Assembly (NCBI RefSeq): GCF_003259525.1 | Contig: NZ_QLLO01000002.1 | Span: 310,001-374,000, forward strand | Reading direction: 5' to 3' | From: Olleya aquimaris | GTDB taxonomy: Bacteria > Bacteroidota > Bacteroidia > Flavobacteriales > Flavobacteriaceae | DNA length: 64,000 nt | Part shown: one piece after another, positions 16,330 through 24,809 of the stretch | Numbering within the stretch: the stretch's first letter is position 1 | Layout: every line of letters begins with the position of its first letter | The notes under the pieces: model-generated | Database searches by the model: none | What the model was told of the DNA's origin: nothing | The model's input: the letters and a program-made list of their open reading frames with translations, nothing else | Program-made: the position numbers and the translations under genes

Positions 16330-17862
16330 TTAGAAATTATCTGGATTTTTAATAATTTGTTGAGCTCTGTCTTTTATGCTTTTAAGTTGTTCATTATCCA
16401 TTTTATCCAACAAGCTATACATCATTCCCATTCTAAAATTATTGCTTAGTTGTGGTCGTTTGTCATCTAAAAAGTTCCAATACAAACTATTAAATGGGCA
16501 TGCTTTTTCACCTAATTTATCTTTTTTGTTATAATAGCAATTATCACAATAGTTACTCATTTTACTAATGTAGCTTCCGCTAGACACATAGGGCTTGGTG
16601 GCTATTTTACCACCATCTGCAAACTGGCTCATTCCTCGTGTATTAGGTAGTTGTACCCACTCGATCGCATCAACATAAATACCCAAATACCAAGCATCTA
16701 CATCATCTGGGTTAATTTGTGCTAATAAGGCAAAATTACCAGTTACCATCAACCGTTGGATATGGTGTGCATAACCATTATCTAAACTATTAGTAATAGC
16801 TTGTTTTAGGCAATTCATTTTGGTGTTTCCGGTCCAGAAAAATTCTGGTAACTTATTGGTGTTTTCTAGATGATTTAATGATTTGTATTCTGGCATCAAC
16901 GCCCAATACATACCACGCATATACTCACGCCAACCCAATATTTGTCTTATAAAACCTTCGACTTGAGAAATATTTATGTCTTCACCATGTTTACGCCAAT
17001 AATTTAAAACAGTATCGACTACGTTTTTGGGTGAAACAATTTTTAGATTTAAAGCAAAAGATAACCTAGAGTGAAATAAATACACTTGGTCAGTATGCAT
17101 GGCATCTTGATAATCTCCAAAATGTATGAGAAGCTCTTCACAAAAATACTTAAGTTGGTCAAGCGCTTGAGTCCTATTTATAGGATAACTAAAGGTTTTA
17201 GTGTCAAACTTACCAATGGTTTTGATATCTTCTGTTTCCAACATCTTAACAATATCTTCAACATCGTTTTTATAGTATTTATAAGTTGGTATGTCGTGCT
17301 CGCCTTTCCATTTGTTACGGTTGCTTTTATCGTAATTCCATTTGCCTCCTTCGGGTTGTCCAGCTACCATTAAAATGTCGTGTTTTTTTCGCATGTCACG
17401 ATAAAAATTCTCCATTAAAAATTGTTTTTTCCCCTTGAAGAATGTTGCTAAATCTTGTCGTTTGGTATAGAAATGTTCTGTTGAATAGACATCGGTTTCA
17501 ATATCTAAATCTTTACAAAAAGTTGATAGTTGCTGGTCTAATCGATACTCGTCTGGTAATTGGTATTCAAATTTTTGAATGTTGTGTTCTTTAATTAATA
17601 AACTTAAGTTTTCTGTTAGATTTTGCGTGTTTTTATTATCGTCTAACTTATAATAAACAACTTTACATTCTTGCTTTTCTAGGTGTTGCGCAAAATCGCG
17701 CATCGCAGCAAAAAAGCCAATGATTTTTTGGATGTGATGTGTGACATAGTCGGTTTCTTGACGCATTTCAAATAGACAATACACGTAATTATCTTGATTG
17801 TTTTTATACCAACTGTGTTTGCTGTTTAGTTGGTCTCCTAATATGAGTCTTAGTGTTTTCAA
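16330..17862 (-). CDS. FeS-type bacterial cryptochrome / (6-4) photolyase
   Basis: 510 residues, the usual length of the FeS-BCP group (Agrobacterium PhrB, Rhodobacter CryB). The start LRLILGDQLNSKHSW and the core VEGFIRQILGWREYMRGMYWAL, NGYAHHIQRLMVTGNFALLAQI are diagnostic. Four Cys at residues 351, 439, 442 and 455 sit one residue from the iron-sulfur ligands of Agrobacterium PhrB. The family repairs (6-4) photoproducts and uses a ribityllumazine antenna. It is the last gene of the TetR-ABC1-cryptochrome operon, 53 bases after cryDASH; a GC-rich repeat fills part of this gap. Confidence 0.94.
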   Translation of the reverse strand: MKTLRLILGDQLNSKHSWYKNNQDNYVYCLFEMRQETDYVTHHIQKIIGFFAAMRDFAQHLEKQECKVVYYKLDDNKNTQNLTENLSLLIKEHNIQKFEYQLPDEYRLDQQLSTFCKDLDIETDVYSTEHFYTKRQDLATFFKGKKQFLMENFYRDMRKKHDILMVAGQPEGGKWNYDKSNRNKWKGEHDIPTYKYYKNDVEDIVKMLETEDIKTIGKFDTKTFSYPINRTQALDQLKYFCEELLIHFGDYQDAMHTDQVYLFHSRLSFALNLKIVSPKNVVDTVLNYWRKHGEDINISQVEGFIRQILGWREYMRGMYWALMPEYKSLNHLENTNKLPEFFWTGNTKMNCLKQAITNSLDNGYAHHIQRLMVTGNFALLAQINPDDVDAWYLGIYVDAIEWVQLPNTRGMSQFADGGKIATKPYVSSGSYISKMSNYCDNCYYNKKDKLGEKACPFNSLYWNFLDDKRPQLSNNFRMGMMYSLLDKMDNEQLKSIKDRAQQIIKNPDNF

Positions 17863-17883
17863 TGGTTTTTTAGATTAGTGTTG

Positions 17884-17908
17884 TCTTCGACTGCGCTCAG
17901 ACTGACAA
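17884..17908. repeat. Short GC-rich intergenic repeat of the flavobacterial type
   Basis: TCTTCGACTGCGCTCAGACTGACAA-like sequence between cryDASH and the FeS photolyase, far richer in GC than its surroundings. Near-identical short words (CTTCGACTGCGCTCAGACTGAC) are known to me as dispersed intergenic repeats in flavobacterial genomes. Only one copy was found in this window. Confidence 0.5.
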
Positions 17909-17915
17909 AGTTTGA

Positions 17916-19229
17916 TTAGAATAAGGTGTTTTGAAGCCATAAGCGTTGGTAATTTCCTTTTGCATCATAACGCTCAGCTTGAAGTTTGACGTTAAATTTT
18001 CGGTCTCTTGGATCGTTGCCAACTCCAGCTACATATAGCCAATTACCATAGTTGCTATGTACATCGTAATCGATTAAAAGACTTTCAAAATAACTTGCTC
18101 CAATGCGCCAATCTAACTCTAGTTCTTTTGCAAAATAGCTGGCTACGTTTTGTCGTCCTCTATTACTCATCCAACCTGTTTTTTTTAATTCTATCATATT
18201 GGCATCTACAAAAGGCTCACCAGTAGTACCATTTATCCAGTTGTCGATTTTATTTTTATTGGTACTCCAGTCATACTCTTTATTTAAAATTCCTTCTAAT
18301 TTAAAAATTTGATTTCCATGTTTCATCGAAACATACTTGAAGTAGTCGCGCCAAATAAGCTCAAAAATGAGCCAATAGGTCGAGTCGTTTTTAACGTGTT
18401 CTTTTTCAAAATGTTTGACTTCCCAATAAATACGTTTTGCAGAAAGACTTCCATTAGCTAACCACGTTGAAAATTTGCTACTAAAGTCTATACCAATTAA
18501 ACCGTTACGTGTTTTTTTGTAAACACTTAATTTTTTGGTTTCAAAAAAATAATGATTTAAGCGTTTTAAGGCTTCAGTTTCTCCGCCTTTAAAAGGGAAA
18601 GCTGAATTTGCATGTGTATCAAACTCACAAAAACCTAAGTCTTTTAAGGAAGGAATTTGTGTATTATTTTTGATATTAAAGTTGTCTTTTTCTTCTGAAA
18701 TAGTTTCAGTTTCAGGTCTTACTTTGCTGTATTTTTCAACCTTTTTTCTAAAGTTAGTAAAGACTTGCGGAATATTTTCAACATCAATATTGATATCTTT
18801 TGGATGATATAAAAACTGATTGTAAGTGTCATGTATTTGAATGGTTTCTGGGAATATCTTTTTGACTTTAGTTGTAATATCTACTTCCTCTTGTGTCCAT
18901 TCTTTTTGTAAATAAATCGCATCAAAATTAAAGGTGTCATTTAATTTTGAGATACAAGTTTCAGTATAATCAAAATAGGTGAAAAGTTGAATGTTTAGTT
19001 TGGCTAATTGTGTTTTTAAATCTGTAATGGTTTCGATTAAAAATTGAGCTCTGAATTTTTCAGTCTTTTTAAAACCAAAAGGAGTTGTTTCAAATTGTCT
19101 TGGGTCAAAACAATAGATTGCAACCACGTGTTGACTGTTTAATATAGAATTTGTGATGGATGCATTATCATGGGTACGTAAGTCGTTTCGGAACCAGATT
19201 AAGCTATTTTTGTTTTGTTTCGTCTGCAT
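17916..19229 (-). CDS. Cryptochrome DASH
   Basis: 437 residues. [17 protein letters not shown] starts the antenna domain; [33 protein letters not shown] is characteristic of the DASH group, as are [40 protein letters not shown] and [27 protein letters not shown], and the closing [20 protein letters not shown] proteins bind FAD and MTHF, repair CPDs in single-stranded DNA and may signal blue light. The start codon lies within the end of the DUF2256 gene (31-base overlap). Confidence 0.95.
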   Translation of the reverse strand: MQTKQNKNSLIWFRNDLRTHDNASITNSILNSQHVVAIYCFDPRQFETTPFGFKKTEKFRAQFLIETITDLKTQLAKLNIQLFTYFDYTETCISKLNDTFNFDAIYLQKEWTQEEVDITTKVKKIFPETIQIHDTYNQFLYHPKDINIDVENIPQVFTNFRKKVEKYSKVRPETETISEEKDNFNIKNNTQIPSLKDLGFCEFDTHANSAFPFKGGETEALKRLNHYFFETKKLSVYKKTRNGLIGIDFSSKFSTWLANGSLSAKRIYWEVKHFEKEHVKNDSTYWLIFELIWRDYFKYVSMKHGNQIFKLEGILNKEYDWSTNKNKIDNWINGTTGEPFVDANMIELKKTGWMSNRGRQNVASYFAKELELDWRIGASYFESLLIDYDVHSNYGNWLYVAGVGNDPRDRKFNVKLQAERYDAKGNYQRLWLQNTLF

Positions 19230-19351
19230 TTTTCGCTACAATATTTTACGTCCTCCCAATTCTTTTCCCATTTTTTGCGCCAAGTAAATGATAAACCACA
19301 AGTGTTACAGGTTTTAGTGGGTAGATGTTGTTTTTTAATAGACTTAGGCAT
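19199..19351 (-). CDS. DUF2256 family zinc-ribbon microprotein
   Basis: 50 residues, beginning [20 protein letters not shown] and continuing with the family signature [24 protein letters not shown]. Four Cys in CxxC...CxxxC arrangement suggest one zinc site. The gene overlaps the end of the DUF2867 reductase gene by 8 bases and the start of cryDASH by 31 bases, so it is easily missed. DUF2256 proteins occur next to, or fused with, cryptochromes and photolyases in many bacteria, so a role linked to the cryptochrome is likely; the activity is unknown. Translation and frame were read directly from the sequence. Confidence 0.88.
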   Translation of the reverse strand: MPKSIKKQHLPTKTCNTCGLSFTWRKKWEKNWEDVKYCSEKCRRNKTKIA

Positions 19352-20768
19352 TAGCCAGTTTTTTAATCATCCCATTAAAAATTAAACCATGAAATGGTAA
19401 CACACTGTACCAATATAATCTTCCCCAAAGTCCACGCGGTCTAAAGGTTGCGCGTTGATATACTTTTCCTTTAGCAACTTGAAATTCTAACCAAGCTTCT
19501 CCAGGTAGTTTCATTTCTGCAAAAAGTATCAGTCGTTTTTCATCCTTATCTGCTAACAACACACGCCAAAAATCTAAAGCATCTCCTGTTTGAATATCTG
19601 TTTTATTGGTTCGTCCACGTCGTAATCCAATACCACCAACCAATTTATCTAAAAAGCCTCTAATTTTCCATAAGGTAGTGCCATAATACCAACCGTTTTC
19701 GCCTCCAATAGCCCAAATTTTATCAAGAGTGCGTTGTTCGTCTAAAACATGACGTTCTTTAATATCTTTAAAGCAACCATATTTGGGCACTTTTAAGTAT
19801 TTTGTTGAGGCTTGTTTTTTATAGCGACTGTTAATAAAGGCGTCTTTCCAGCTTGAAATAATCTCGTTACCTTCAATTTTTACAAAAGCAAATTTTACCG
19901 CTTCTTTGTAAGACATGGGATTGATTTCTAAAAGTGAGTTAATGTTACTTTTTTGACCAATAATTTCAATTCCCATACTATTTACTAAGGATGAAGCTAA
20001 TTTGTATGAGGTCGAAGTCACAAAATATAACCAATAGCTTGATAATTTTGGTGTCATTACTGGTACTGTCAAAATGTAGCGTTTTAACTTCCTTACTTCT
20101 GCAAATTGTAGTAACATTTGCTTGTAGGTAAGTACTTCTGGACCAAAAATATCATGAGAGGTATTGTATAATTCTGTCTTACCTAATCCCTTGGTTAAAA
20201 AAGCTAATACATCTCGCACACCAATGGGTTGCGTTTTAGTATTTAACCATTTTGGAGCAATCATAACAGGTAGTTTTTCGACTAAATCTCTTATAATTTC
20301 AAAACTTGCACTACCAGATCCTACAATGATTCCTGCTTTAAAAACAGTTAAGGCATACTGATCTGATTTTAAAGTTTCTTCAACGTTTTTTCTGGATAAT
20401 AAGTGTTTGGATAATTTGGTATCGTTAGTAATTCCGCTAAGGTAAATAACTTGCTTAACGTCTGTAGTTTCGATATAATTTTTAAAATTGATAGCACAAT
20501 CTTCTTCCATTTTATGGAATTGATCTACCGAGTTTGACATGGAGTGTATCAAATAGTAAGCAGCATCAATGTCTTTAGGAATATTTTTAAGTGTTTCAGG
20601 CTTTAAAAAATCGGCTTCAATAACATGAAGATTTTCTTCATCTGAATACTTTTTTTCAGTACGTAACTTACCGCGTACAGCACAAACTATGGTATGACCT
20701 TGCTCTAATAGTAACGGAATAATACGCTTACCAATGTAGCCTGTTGCTCCTGTTACTAGTATTCTCAT
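19344..20768 (-). CDS. NAD(P)-binding SDR with DUF2867 domain
   Basis: 474 residues. The first ~300 residues are an atypical extended SDR ([56 protein letters not shown]), and the last ~160 are a DUF2867 domain ([62 protein letters not shown]). The two-domain arrangement is common next to cryptochromes and SRPBCC proteins. DUF2867 resembles SRPBCC-like ligand-binding folds. A lipid or quinone substrate is possible but unproven. Its stop codon overlaps the DUF2256 start. Confidence 0.88.
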   Translation of the reverse strand: MRILVTGATGYIGKRIIPLLLEQGHTIVCAVRGKLRTEKKYSDEENLHVIEADFLKPETLKNIPKDIDAAYYLIHSMSNSVDQFHKMEEDCAINFKNYIETTDVKQVIYLSGITNDTKLSKHLLSRKNVEETLKSDQYALTVFKAGIIVGSGSASFEIIRDLVEKLPVMIAPKWLNTKTQPIGVRDVLAFLTKGLGKTELYNTSHDIFGPEVLTYKQMLLQFAEVRKLKRYILTVPVMTPKLSSYWLYFVTSTSYKLASSLVNSMGIEIIGQKSNINSLLEINPMSYKEAVKFAFVKIEGNEIISSWKDAFINSRYKKQASTKYLKVPKYGCFKDIKERHVLDEQRTLDKIWAIGGENGWYYGTTLWKIRGFLDKLVGGIGLRRGRTNKTDIQTGDALDFWRVLLADKDEKRLILFAEMKLPGEAWLEFQVAKGKVYQRATFRPRGLWGRLYWYSVLPFHGLIFNGMIKKLANA

Positions 20769-20813
20769 AGTTTTATTTTTTGTGTAAAGTGAAATTTATT
20801 TTTGTTCATTTCG

Positions 20814-20834
20814 CTTACTGCTTACTGCTTACTG
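20814..20834. repeat. Three tandem 7-base repeats over a stop codon
   Basis: Three exact copies of CTTACTG (plus strand). On the minus strand this is the end of the flavin reductase gene: the TAA stop (20831-20829) lies in the first unit. Slippage would alter the C-terminus only slightly, as every unit carries a TAA. Confidence 0.6.
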
Positions 20835-21461
20835 AGCACTATCAACTTGCTTCGGTCTTTGATACGCTAACCGTTTTTCTAGGTTTGGTATTGTATAACC
20901 ATCCAATCCATTTATTGAAGCAATTTTAGCTTTTGATAAATTGATAAATCCATCATCTTCTAAAATATCTTTGTTTATGTGTAAGCCTTTAATCTCTCCA
21001 ATGACTAATATAGTATCATTTTCTTTAATAGGATATTCTGTCACAAATTGCATTTCTAATTGCATAGGAGATGCTTTTACAAATGGTGCAAAGCAATCTT
21101 TTTTATATTCCGAAACTAAATTAGTCATATCAAACTCTGAAATACTCTTTTCATATTTAGCAGAGGTATGATGCGCATCTTCAAAATTATCCAAATGGAT
21201 CGCATTTAACGTGTAAACACCAGTTTCTTTAATGTTTTCATAGGTATGACGCATAACTGATGTTGGTCTACAAAAAAAGCCAAGTAGAGGAGGACTGCTA
21301 CCAATGTGTGTCACAGAGCTAAATACAGCTACATTTTCTTGACCAGATTTAGATTTAGTGCCGATTAAATTAGCACTTTTAAAACCAGAACAACTATTTA
21401 TGAGGTTAATCTTATATAGATGTTGTAATGCGTCAATATCTTTTCTGCTGAAATAAGGCAT
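20829..21461 (-). CDS. Flavin reductase family (FMN-binding split-barrel) protein
   Basis: 210 residues. NLIGTKSKSGQENVAVFSSVTHIGSSPPLLGFFCRPTS is the FMN-binding flavin-reductase-like core, followed by GVYTLNAIHLDNFEDAHHTSAKY, with the conserved N and HHTS segment of the family, and LQFVTEYPIKENDTILVIGEI. The position between an ABC1 kinase and a DUF2867 reductase, upstream of two FAD photolyases, suggests supply of reduced flavin or an oxidoreductase in the same response (inference). It begins next to the ABC1 stop (21461/21462). Confidence 0.87.
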   Translation of the reverse strand: MPYFSRKDIDALQHLYKINLINSCSGFKSANLIGTKSKSGQENVAVFSSVTHIGSSPPLLGFFCRPTSVMRHTYENIKETGVYTLNAIHLDNFEDAHHTSAKYEKSISEFDMTNLVSEYKKDCFAPFVKASPMQLEMQFVTEYPIKENDTILVIGEIKGLHINKDILEDDGFINLSKAKIASINGLDGYTIPNLEKRLAYQRPKQVDSAQ

Positions 21462-22772
21462 TTATAAATTTATGAAATTATTTATTTTAACGTCTTTTGC
21501 TTTTAAATCAAACATCAAATTATACAATCCAAAAAATGTTCTGTTGATATAGATAAAATGTTTAGACCCACGATTACCATTCATTTTACGTAGTTCTGTA
21601 CTTTTACTGTAGCGTTGTCCCATTTCTGAAATAGCATCAAAAAAATCAGGGTTTGAAAAATCAAATGATTCTTCATGAAAGGGTTTAGTAAATAAGCTTA
21701 ATAACTCATGAAACATGTCCGAGAAAAAAACTAATTCTTCTTTGCTATCATCTTTACGTAATATTTCAAGCTCGTACATTTTCTCTGTAAACGCTTTAGG
21801 ATTATCAATAACTTCTTTTTTTGCTAATTCAAAATAGGGTACATAAAAGTCGTTAGGTATTTCTTTCATACAGCCAAAATCTAAAGCTATTAAATCGCCT
21901 TCTTTAGAAATTAAAAAGTTTCCTGGATGTGGATCTGCATGTACTTTTTTAAGCACGTGCATTTGGTACATGTAAAAATCCCAAAGGGCTTGACCTAGTT
22001 TGTTGGCTTTATCTTGATCTGTGTTGTAGGCTGTAAATTCAGACAAATGTTCGCCTTCCATCCAATCCATGGTAATGATGCGTTCTGAGGATAATTCCTC
22101 ATAATACTCAGGGAATTTTAGATTAGGAATATGCTTACAAGCCTCAACTATAGCTTGACTTTGTTTAATTTCCAGTAGATAATTAGTTTCTTCAACTAGT
22201 TTGTGTTCTACTTCTTTAAAATATTTGTCAGAATCTTTTCCTTTAATATTAAACATTTTAATGGCAATGGGTTTTACCATAGCCAAATCTGAAGCAATGC
22301 TTTCTGCGACTCCAGGGTATTGAATTTTCACAGCAAGTTTTTTCCCATCCTTTTCTGCTACATGCACTTGACCAATACTGGCTGCATTTACAGAATTAAG
22401 ATTGAAAGAGTCGTAAATTTGGCTAGGTAGTTTCCCAAAATATTGTTTAAATGTTTTACTAACTAAAGGCGCAGATAGTGGTGGAACCGAGAATTGAGCT
22501 AATGAGAATTTCTCAACATAAGCTTGTGGTAAAATGCTTTTTTCCATGCTTAGCATTTGAGCCACTTTAAGTGCGCTTCCTTTTAGTTGCTTTAAGCCAT
22601 CATAGATGTCTTCTGCATTATTCTCGTCAAGTTTGGCTTTGGCTTCTGCTTCAGTTTTAGTGATTTTGTCGCCATAGTATTTAAGGTAATTGACACCTAC
22701 TTTAGCTCCAGTAGACACTAATTTTGTAGCACGTGCAATTTTTGAAGTTGGTATTTTATCTATTGTTTTCAA
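21462..22772 (-). CDS. ABC1/UbiB/AarF atypical kinase
   Basis: 436 residues. LKQLKGSALKVAQMLSMEKSILPQAYVEKF contains the KxGQ-like (KVAQMLS) N-terminal motif, SAASIGQVHVAE appears as NAASIGQVHVAEKDGKKLAVKIQYPG with the Ala-rich loop and the Lys, HADPHPGNFLI is the catalytic region and ALDFGCMKEI the DFG. The family acts on quinone or other isoprenoid lipid metabolism. No membrane tail is evident. The gene is 16 bases downstream of the TetR gene; this pairing and the photolyases further on indicate a stress-induced role. Confidence 0.93.
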   Translation of the reverse strand: MKTIDKIPTSKIARATKLVSTGAKVGVNYLKYYGDKITKTEAEAKAKLDENNAEDIYDGLKQLKGSALKVAQMLSMEKSILPQAYVEKFSLAQFSVPPLSAPLVSKTFKQYFGKLPSQIYDSFNLNSVNAASIGQVHVAEKDGKKLAVKIQYPGVAESIASDLAMVKPIAIKMFNIKGKDSDKYFKEVEHKLVEETNYLLEIKQSQAIVEACKHIPNLKFPEYYEELSSERIITMDWMEGEHLSEFTAYNTDQDKANKLGQALWDFYMYQMHVLKKVHADPHPGNFLISKEGDLIALDFGCMKEIPNDFYVPYFELAKKEVIDNPKAFTEKMYELEILRKDDSKEELVFFSDMFHELLSLFTKPFHEESFDFSNPDFFDAISEMGQRYSKSTELRKMNGNRGSKHFIYINRTFFGLYNLMFDLKAKDVKINNFINL

Positions 22773-22788
22773 TAGTTTGTGTGTTAAG

Positions 22789-23448
22789 TTAATTCATCTG
22801 AATTTTTTCTTTGAAGATGAATTTTCCAAAGTCAATTAGGCTTTTTAAAGGCGCAACATTTAATACATCAAAACTGGTATTTACAGATTTTTCAATAAAA
22901 ATGTCAGTTTTCTGAAAAGACGAAGAGGTGTCGTCCATCCAAAATTTAATGGTCAGTAACAATTGCAACCAAGCAGTTTCTTTAAGACCTCTATTTTGAA
23001 TTCGTTCTAACTGCTCTTGCTTGACATCAATCAATTCAATGTTTAAATTTTGTACATAATTTGTAAAGCTTGATTTTAATTCTGATAAGGTTTTGAAACT
23101 TTTAAGGCTGTTTTTATGATTGTGCAAAGCATACAACACATAGCTTCTATTGGCAGTTAGATTTTCAAAAAAAGTAAAGTAAAAACTTAATAATTTATTT
23201 CTTGGATTGAATGAATTATAGTCTTCACTAGCTTCTAACGCTTGATGAGTATTATCAAAAAAAGCTTTAAACACGTTTTTTTCTACTGCATCAAAACTTC
23301 CAAAATGCTCATAAAATTTACTTTCTTCAAAGTTATAGTGTTTTGCAAAAGCATAAACAGATTTAGGTTGATTGTTATGCTCCAAAACATAATCCATGTA
23401 AAATGAAATAATATCTTGGTTGTTAATGTTTTTCTTTTTTGCCATCAT
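22789..23448 (-). CDS. TetR-family transcriptional regulator, head of the cryptochrome operon
   Basis: 219 residues from the preferred start. The N-terminal helix-turn-helix is seen in SVYAFAKHYNFEESKFYEHFGSFDAVEKNVFKAFF; the remainder is a helical ligand/dimer domain (LLSFYFTFFENLTANRSYVLYALHNHK). An in-frame ATG at 23466 would add MSLNFH, but it lies within the -7-like box TATATTTA (23473-23466); starting at 23448 gives a 28-base distance to the shared element, matching the 29 bases at element A. It may regulate itself and both operons; this is not shown. The neighbouring ABC1 gene is a frequent partner of this type. Confidence 0.85.
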   Translation of the reverse strand: MMAKKKNINNQDIISFYMDYVLEHNNQPKSVYAFAKHYNFEESKFYEHFGSFDAVEKNVFKAFFDNTHQALEASEDYNSFNPRNKLLSFYFTFFENLTANRSYVLYALHNHKNSLKSFKTLSELKSSFTNYVQNLNIELIDVKQEQLERIQNRGLKETAWLQLLLTIKFWMDDTSSSFQKTDIFIEKSVNTSFDVLNVAPLKSLIDFGKFIFKEKIQMN

Positions 23449-23465
23449 GTGAAAATTTAATGACA

Positions 23466-23517
23466 TAAATATACTAATGTTTAACTATTATAGATAAAAG
23501 TTAAACAAAATTTAACA
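23466..23517 (-). promoter_or_regulatory. Shared bipartite element B with promoter (TetR-cryptochrome operon)
   Basis: Plus-strand AATGTTTAAC (23476-23485), 15 bases, TTAAACAAAATTTAACA (23501-23517); both blocks are identical to element A with identical spacing. A -7-like TATATTTA (23473-23466, minus) lies two bases beyond the AATG block. The far block covers the stop codon of the aquaporin gene (23512-23514), so the arsenic operon ends inside this control region. Confidence 0.7.
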
Positions 23518-24180
23518 AGACTTTGTGTTTAGCTTAGAAGAATTAAATACATTGTAAGAAAATATTGCAGAAATAGCACCTAAAATATGAGCTGTAATGT
23601 AAAACCAAACATGATTAAAATGACCAGTAAAAAGTGCGGGAGCAAGGGTTCTAACAGGATTCATAGACGCTTTGGTTATTGGTCCAGCAAACATGGCTTC
23701 CAGTAAAATAACACCTCCAACAGCTATACCTGCCATAACACCTACTTCTTTACTACCCGTTGAAATATTAATGATTACAATCATTAAAATAAAAGTTAAA
23801 ATAAACTCTAAAATGGCAGCTTTATAATCTGGATAACCTGTCATTGGTGTGCTTTCTCCTAAAAATTGACTATCAGGAAATAAAAAACTTAACAAAGCTA
23901 TAGCCATGACACCTCCTAAAAACTGAGCTAAGAAATAGCTAGGGACTTTTTTCCAAGAAAATTTTTTTGCAACTGCAAATCCAATAGTAACAGCTGGATT
24001 AAAATGTGCACCAGAAGTCGTTCCAAACGCATATATCATTGCCATAACTATCAATCCCCAAACAGAAGCAACACCAACGTGAGTGATGCTTCCATTAGTA
24101 ATTTCATTTATGGTCATGGCTCCACAACCACAAAATATCATAGCAAATGTACCAATAGCTTCAGCGTAATATTTTTTCAT
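23512..24180 (-). CDS. Aquaporin/MIP channel of the arsenic operon (AqpS-like)
   Basis: 222 residues, six membrane segments. The first channel motif is HFNPAVT (Asn61); the second is KASMNPVRTLAPAL, i.e. NPV instead of NPA (174-176), followed by the selectivity Arg177. It takes the place of an ArsB or Acr3 pump in this ars operon, as in Sinorhizobium aqpS, where arsenite made inside the cell leaves through the channel down its gradient. It is the last gene of the operon, its start adjoining the arsenate reductase stop (24180/24181). Substrate assignment rests on context. Confidence 0.88.
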   Translation of the reverse strand: MKKYYAEAIGTFAMIFCGCGAMTINEITNGSITHVGVASVWGLIVMAMIYAFGTTSGAHFNPAVTIGFAVAKKFSWKKVPSYFLAQFLGGVMAIALLSFLFPDSQFLGESTPMTGYPDYKAAILEFILTFILMIVIINISTGSKEVGVMAGIAVGGVILLEAMFAGPITKASMNPVRTLAPALFTGHFNHVWFYITAHILGAISAIFSYNVFNSSKLNTKSC

Positions 24181-24795
24181 TTATTTAGTAATTACCTGTT
24201 GGAACACATATTTCATTTCGGTAGCAATTTGAGTTGAGCGTTCTAAGTATTTTTCGTCTTGCAACTCTGTATTATCAAATGCTTTTGGGTCCTCATACGT
24301 TACAGGTATTCGTTGTTCTGCACCTGCAATAAAAGGACAACCTTGATCTGCACTTGAACAAGTCATTATAGCTGCAAACTCTGATTTAGGATTAAAATCA
24401 TTATCAAATGTTTTAGAAAATGCTATTATAGGATGCAAGTTATCTGAATATTTTATGCTGTACACAGGGTTTTTTCCTTCGGACAAAGCTGTAATTTTAA
24501 ATCCTGTTTTAATTAATGTTTCTCCTACTTTTGGAAACATAGCTGTAGCTTCTGTACCTCCAGAATAGGTGGTTACATTTTTAACCGAGTAATAATGAGC
24601 AATAACCTGTGCCCAAACTTGCGATAAATGACTTCGTCTAGAATTATGTGTACAAATTAAGTTTAGGTTTATAGGTTGATTGTTATTAGATTTAGTTGTT
24701 ATAAAATCGATTAGAGGTTGTAAAATAGCTTGTCTTTCTTTTGAGATAGTATCTATTTTAAGGGTATCTATATAATCTTTAATATTTTGAAACAT
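24181..24795 (-). CDS. arsC: Arsenate reductase, low-molecular-weight phosphatase family
   Basis: 204 residues. LICTHNSRRSHLSQVWAQ gives the CX5R phosphatase loop with Cys48, and MTCSSADQGCPFI gives Cys146 and Cys153 spaced by six residues, the same spacing as Cys82/Cys89 of thioredoxin-linked Staphylococcus ArsC. An N-terminal ~40-residue helical extension is present. This supports As(V) to As(III) reduction via a Cys relay. The product arsenite would leave by the adjacent aquaporin. The gene is 14 bases after the acetyltransferase gene. Related flavobacterial proteins are often labelled only protein-tyrosine phosphatase. Confidence 0.88.
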   Translation of the reverse strand: MFQNIKDYIDTLKIDTISKERQAILQPLIDFITTKSNNNQPINLNLICTHNSRRSHLSQVWAQVIAHYYSVKNVTTYSGGTEATAMFPKVGETLIKTGFKITALSEGKNPVYSIKYSDNLHPIIAFSKTFDNDFNPKSEFAAIMTCSSADQGCPFIAGAEQRIPVTYEDPKAFDNTELQDEKYLERSTQIATEMKYVFQQVITK

Positions 24796-24809
24796 AAATG
24801 GTATGGTTT

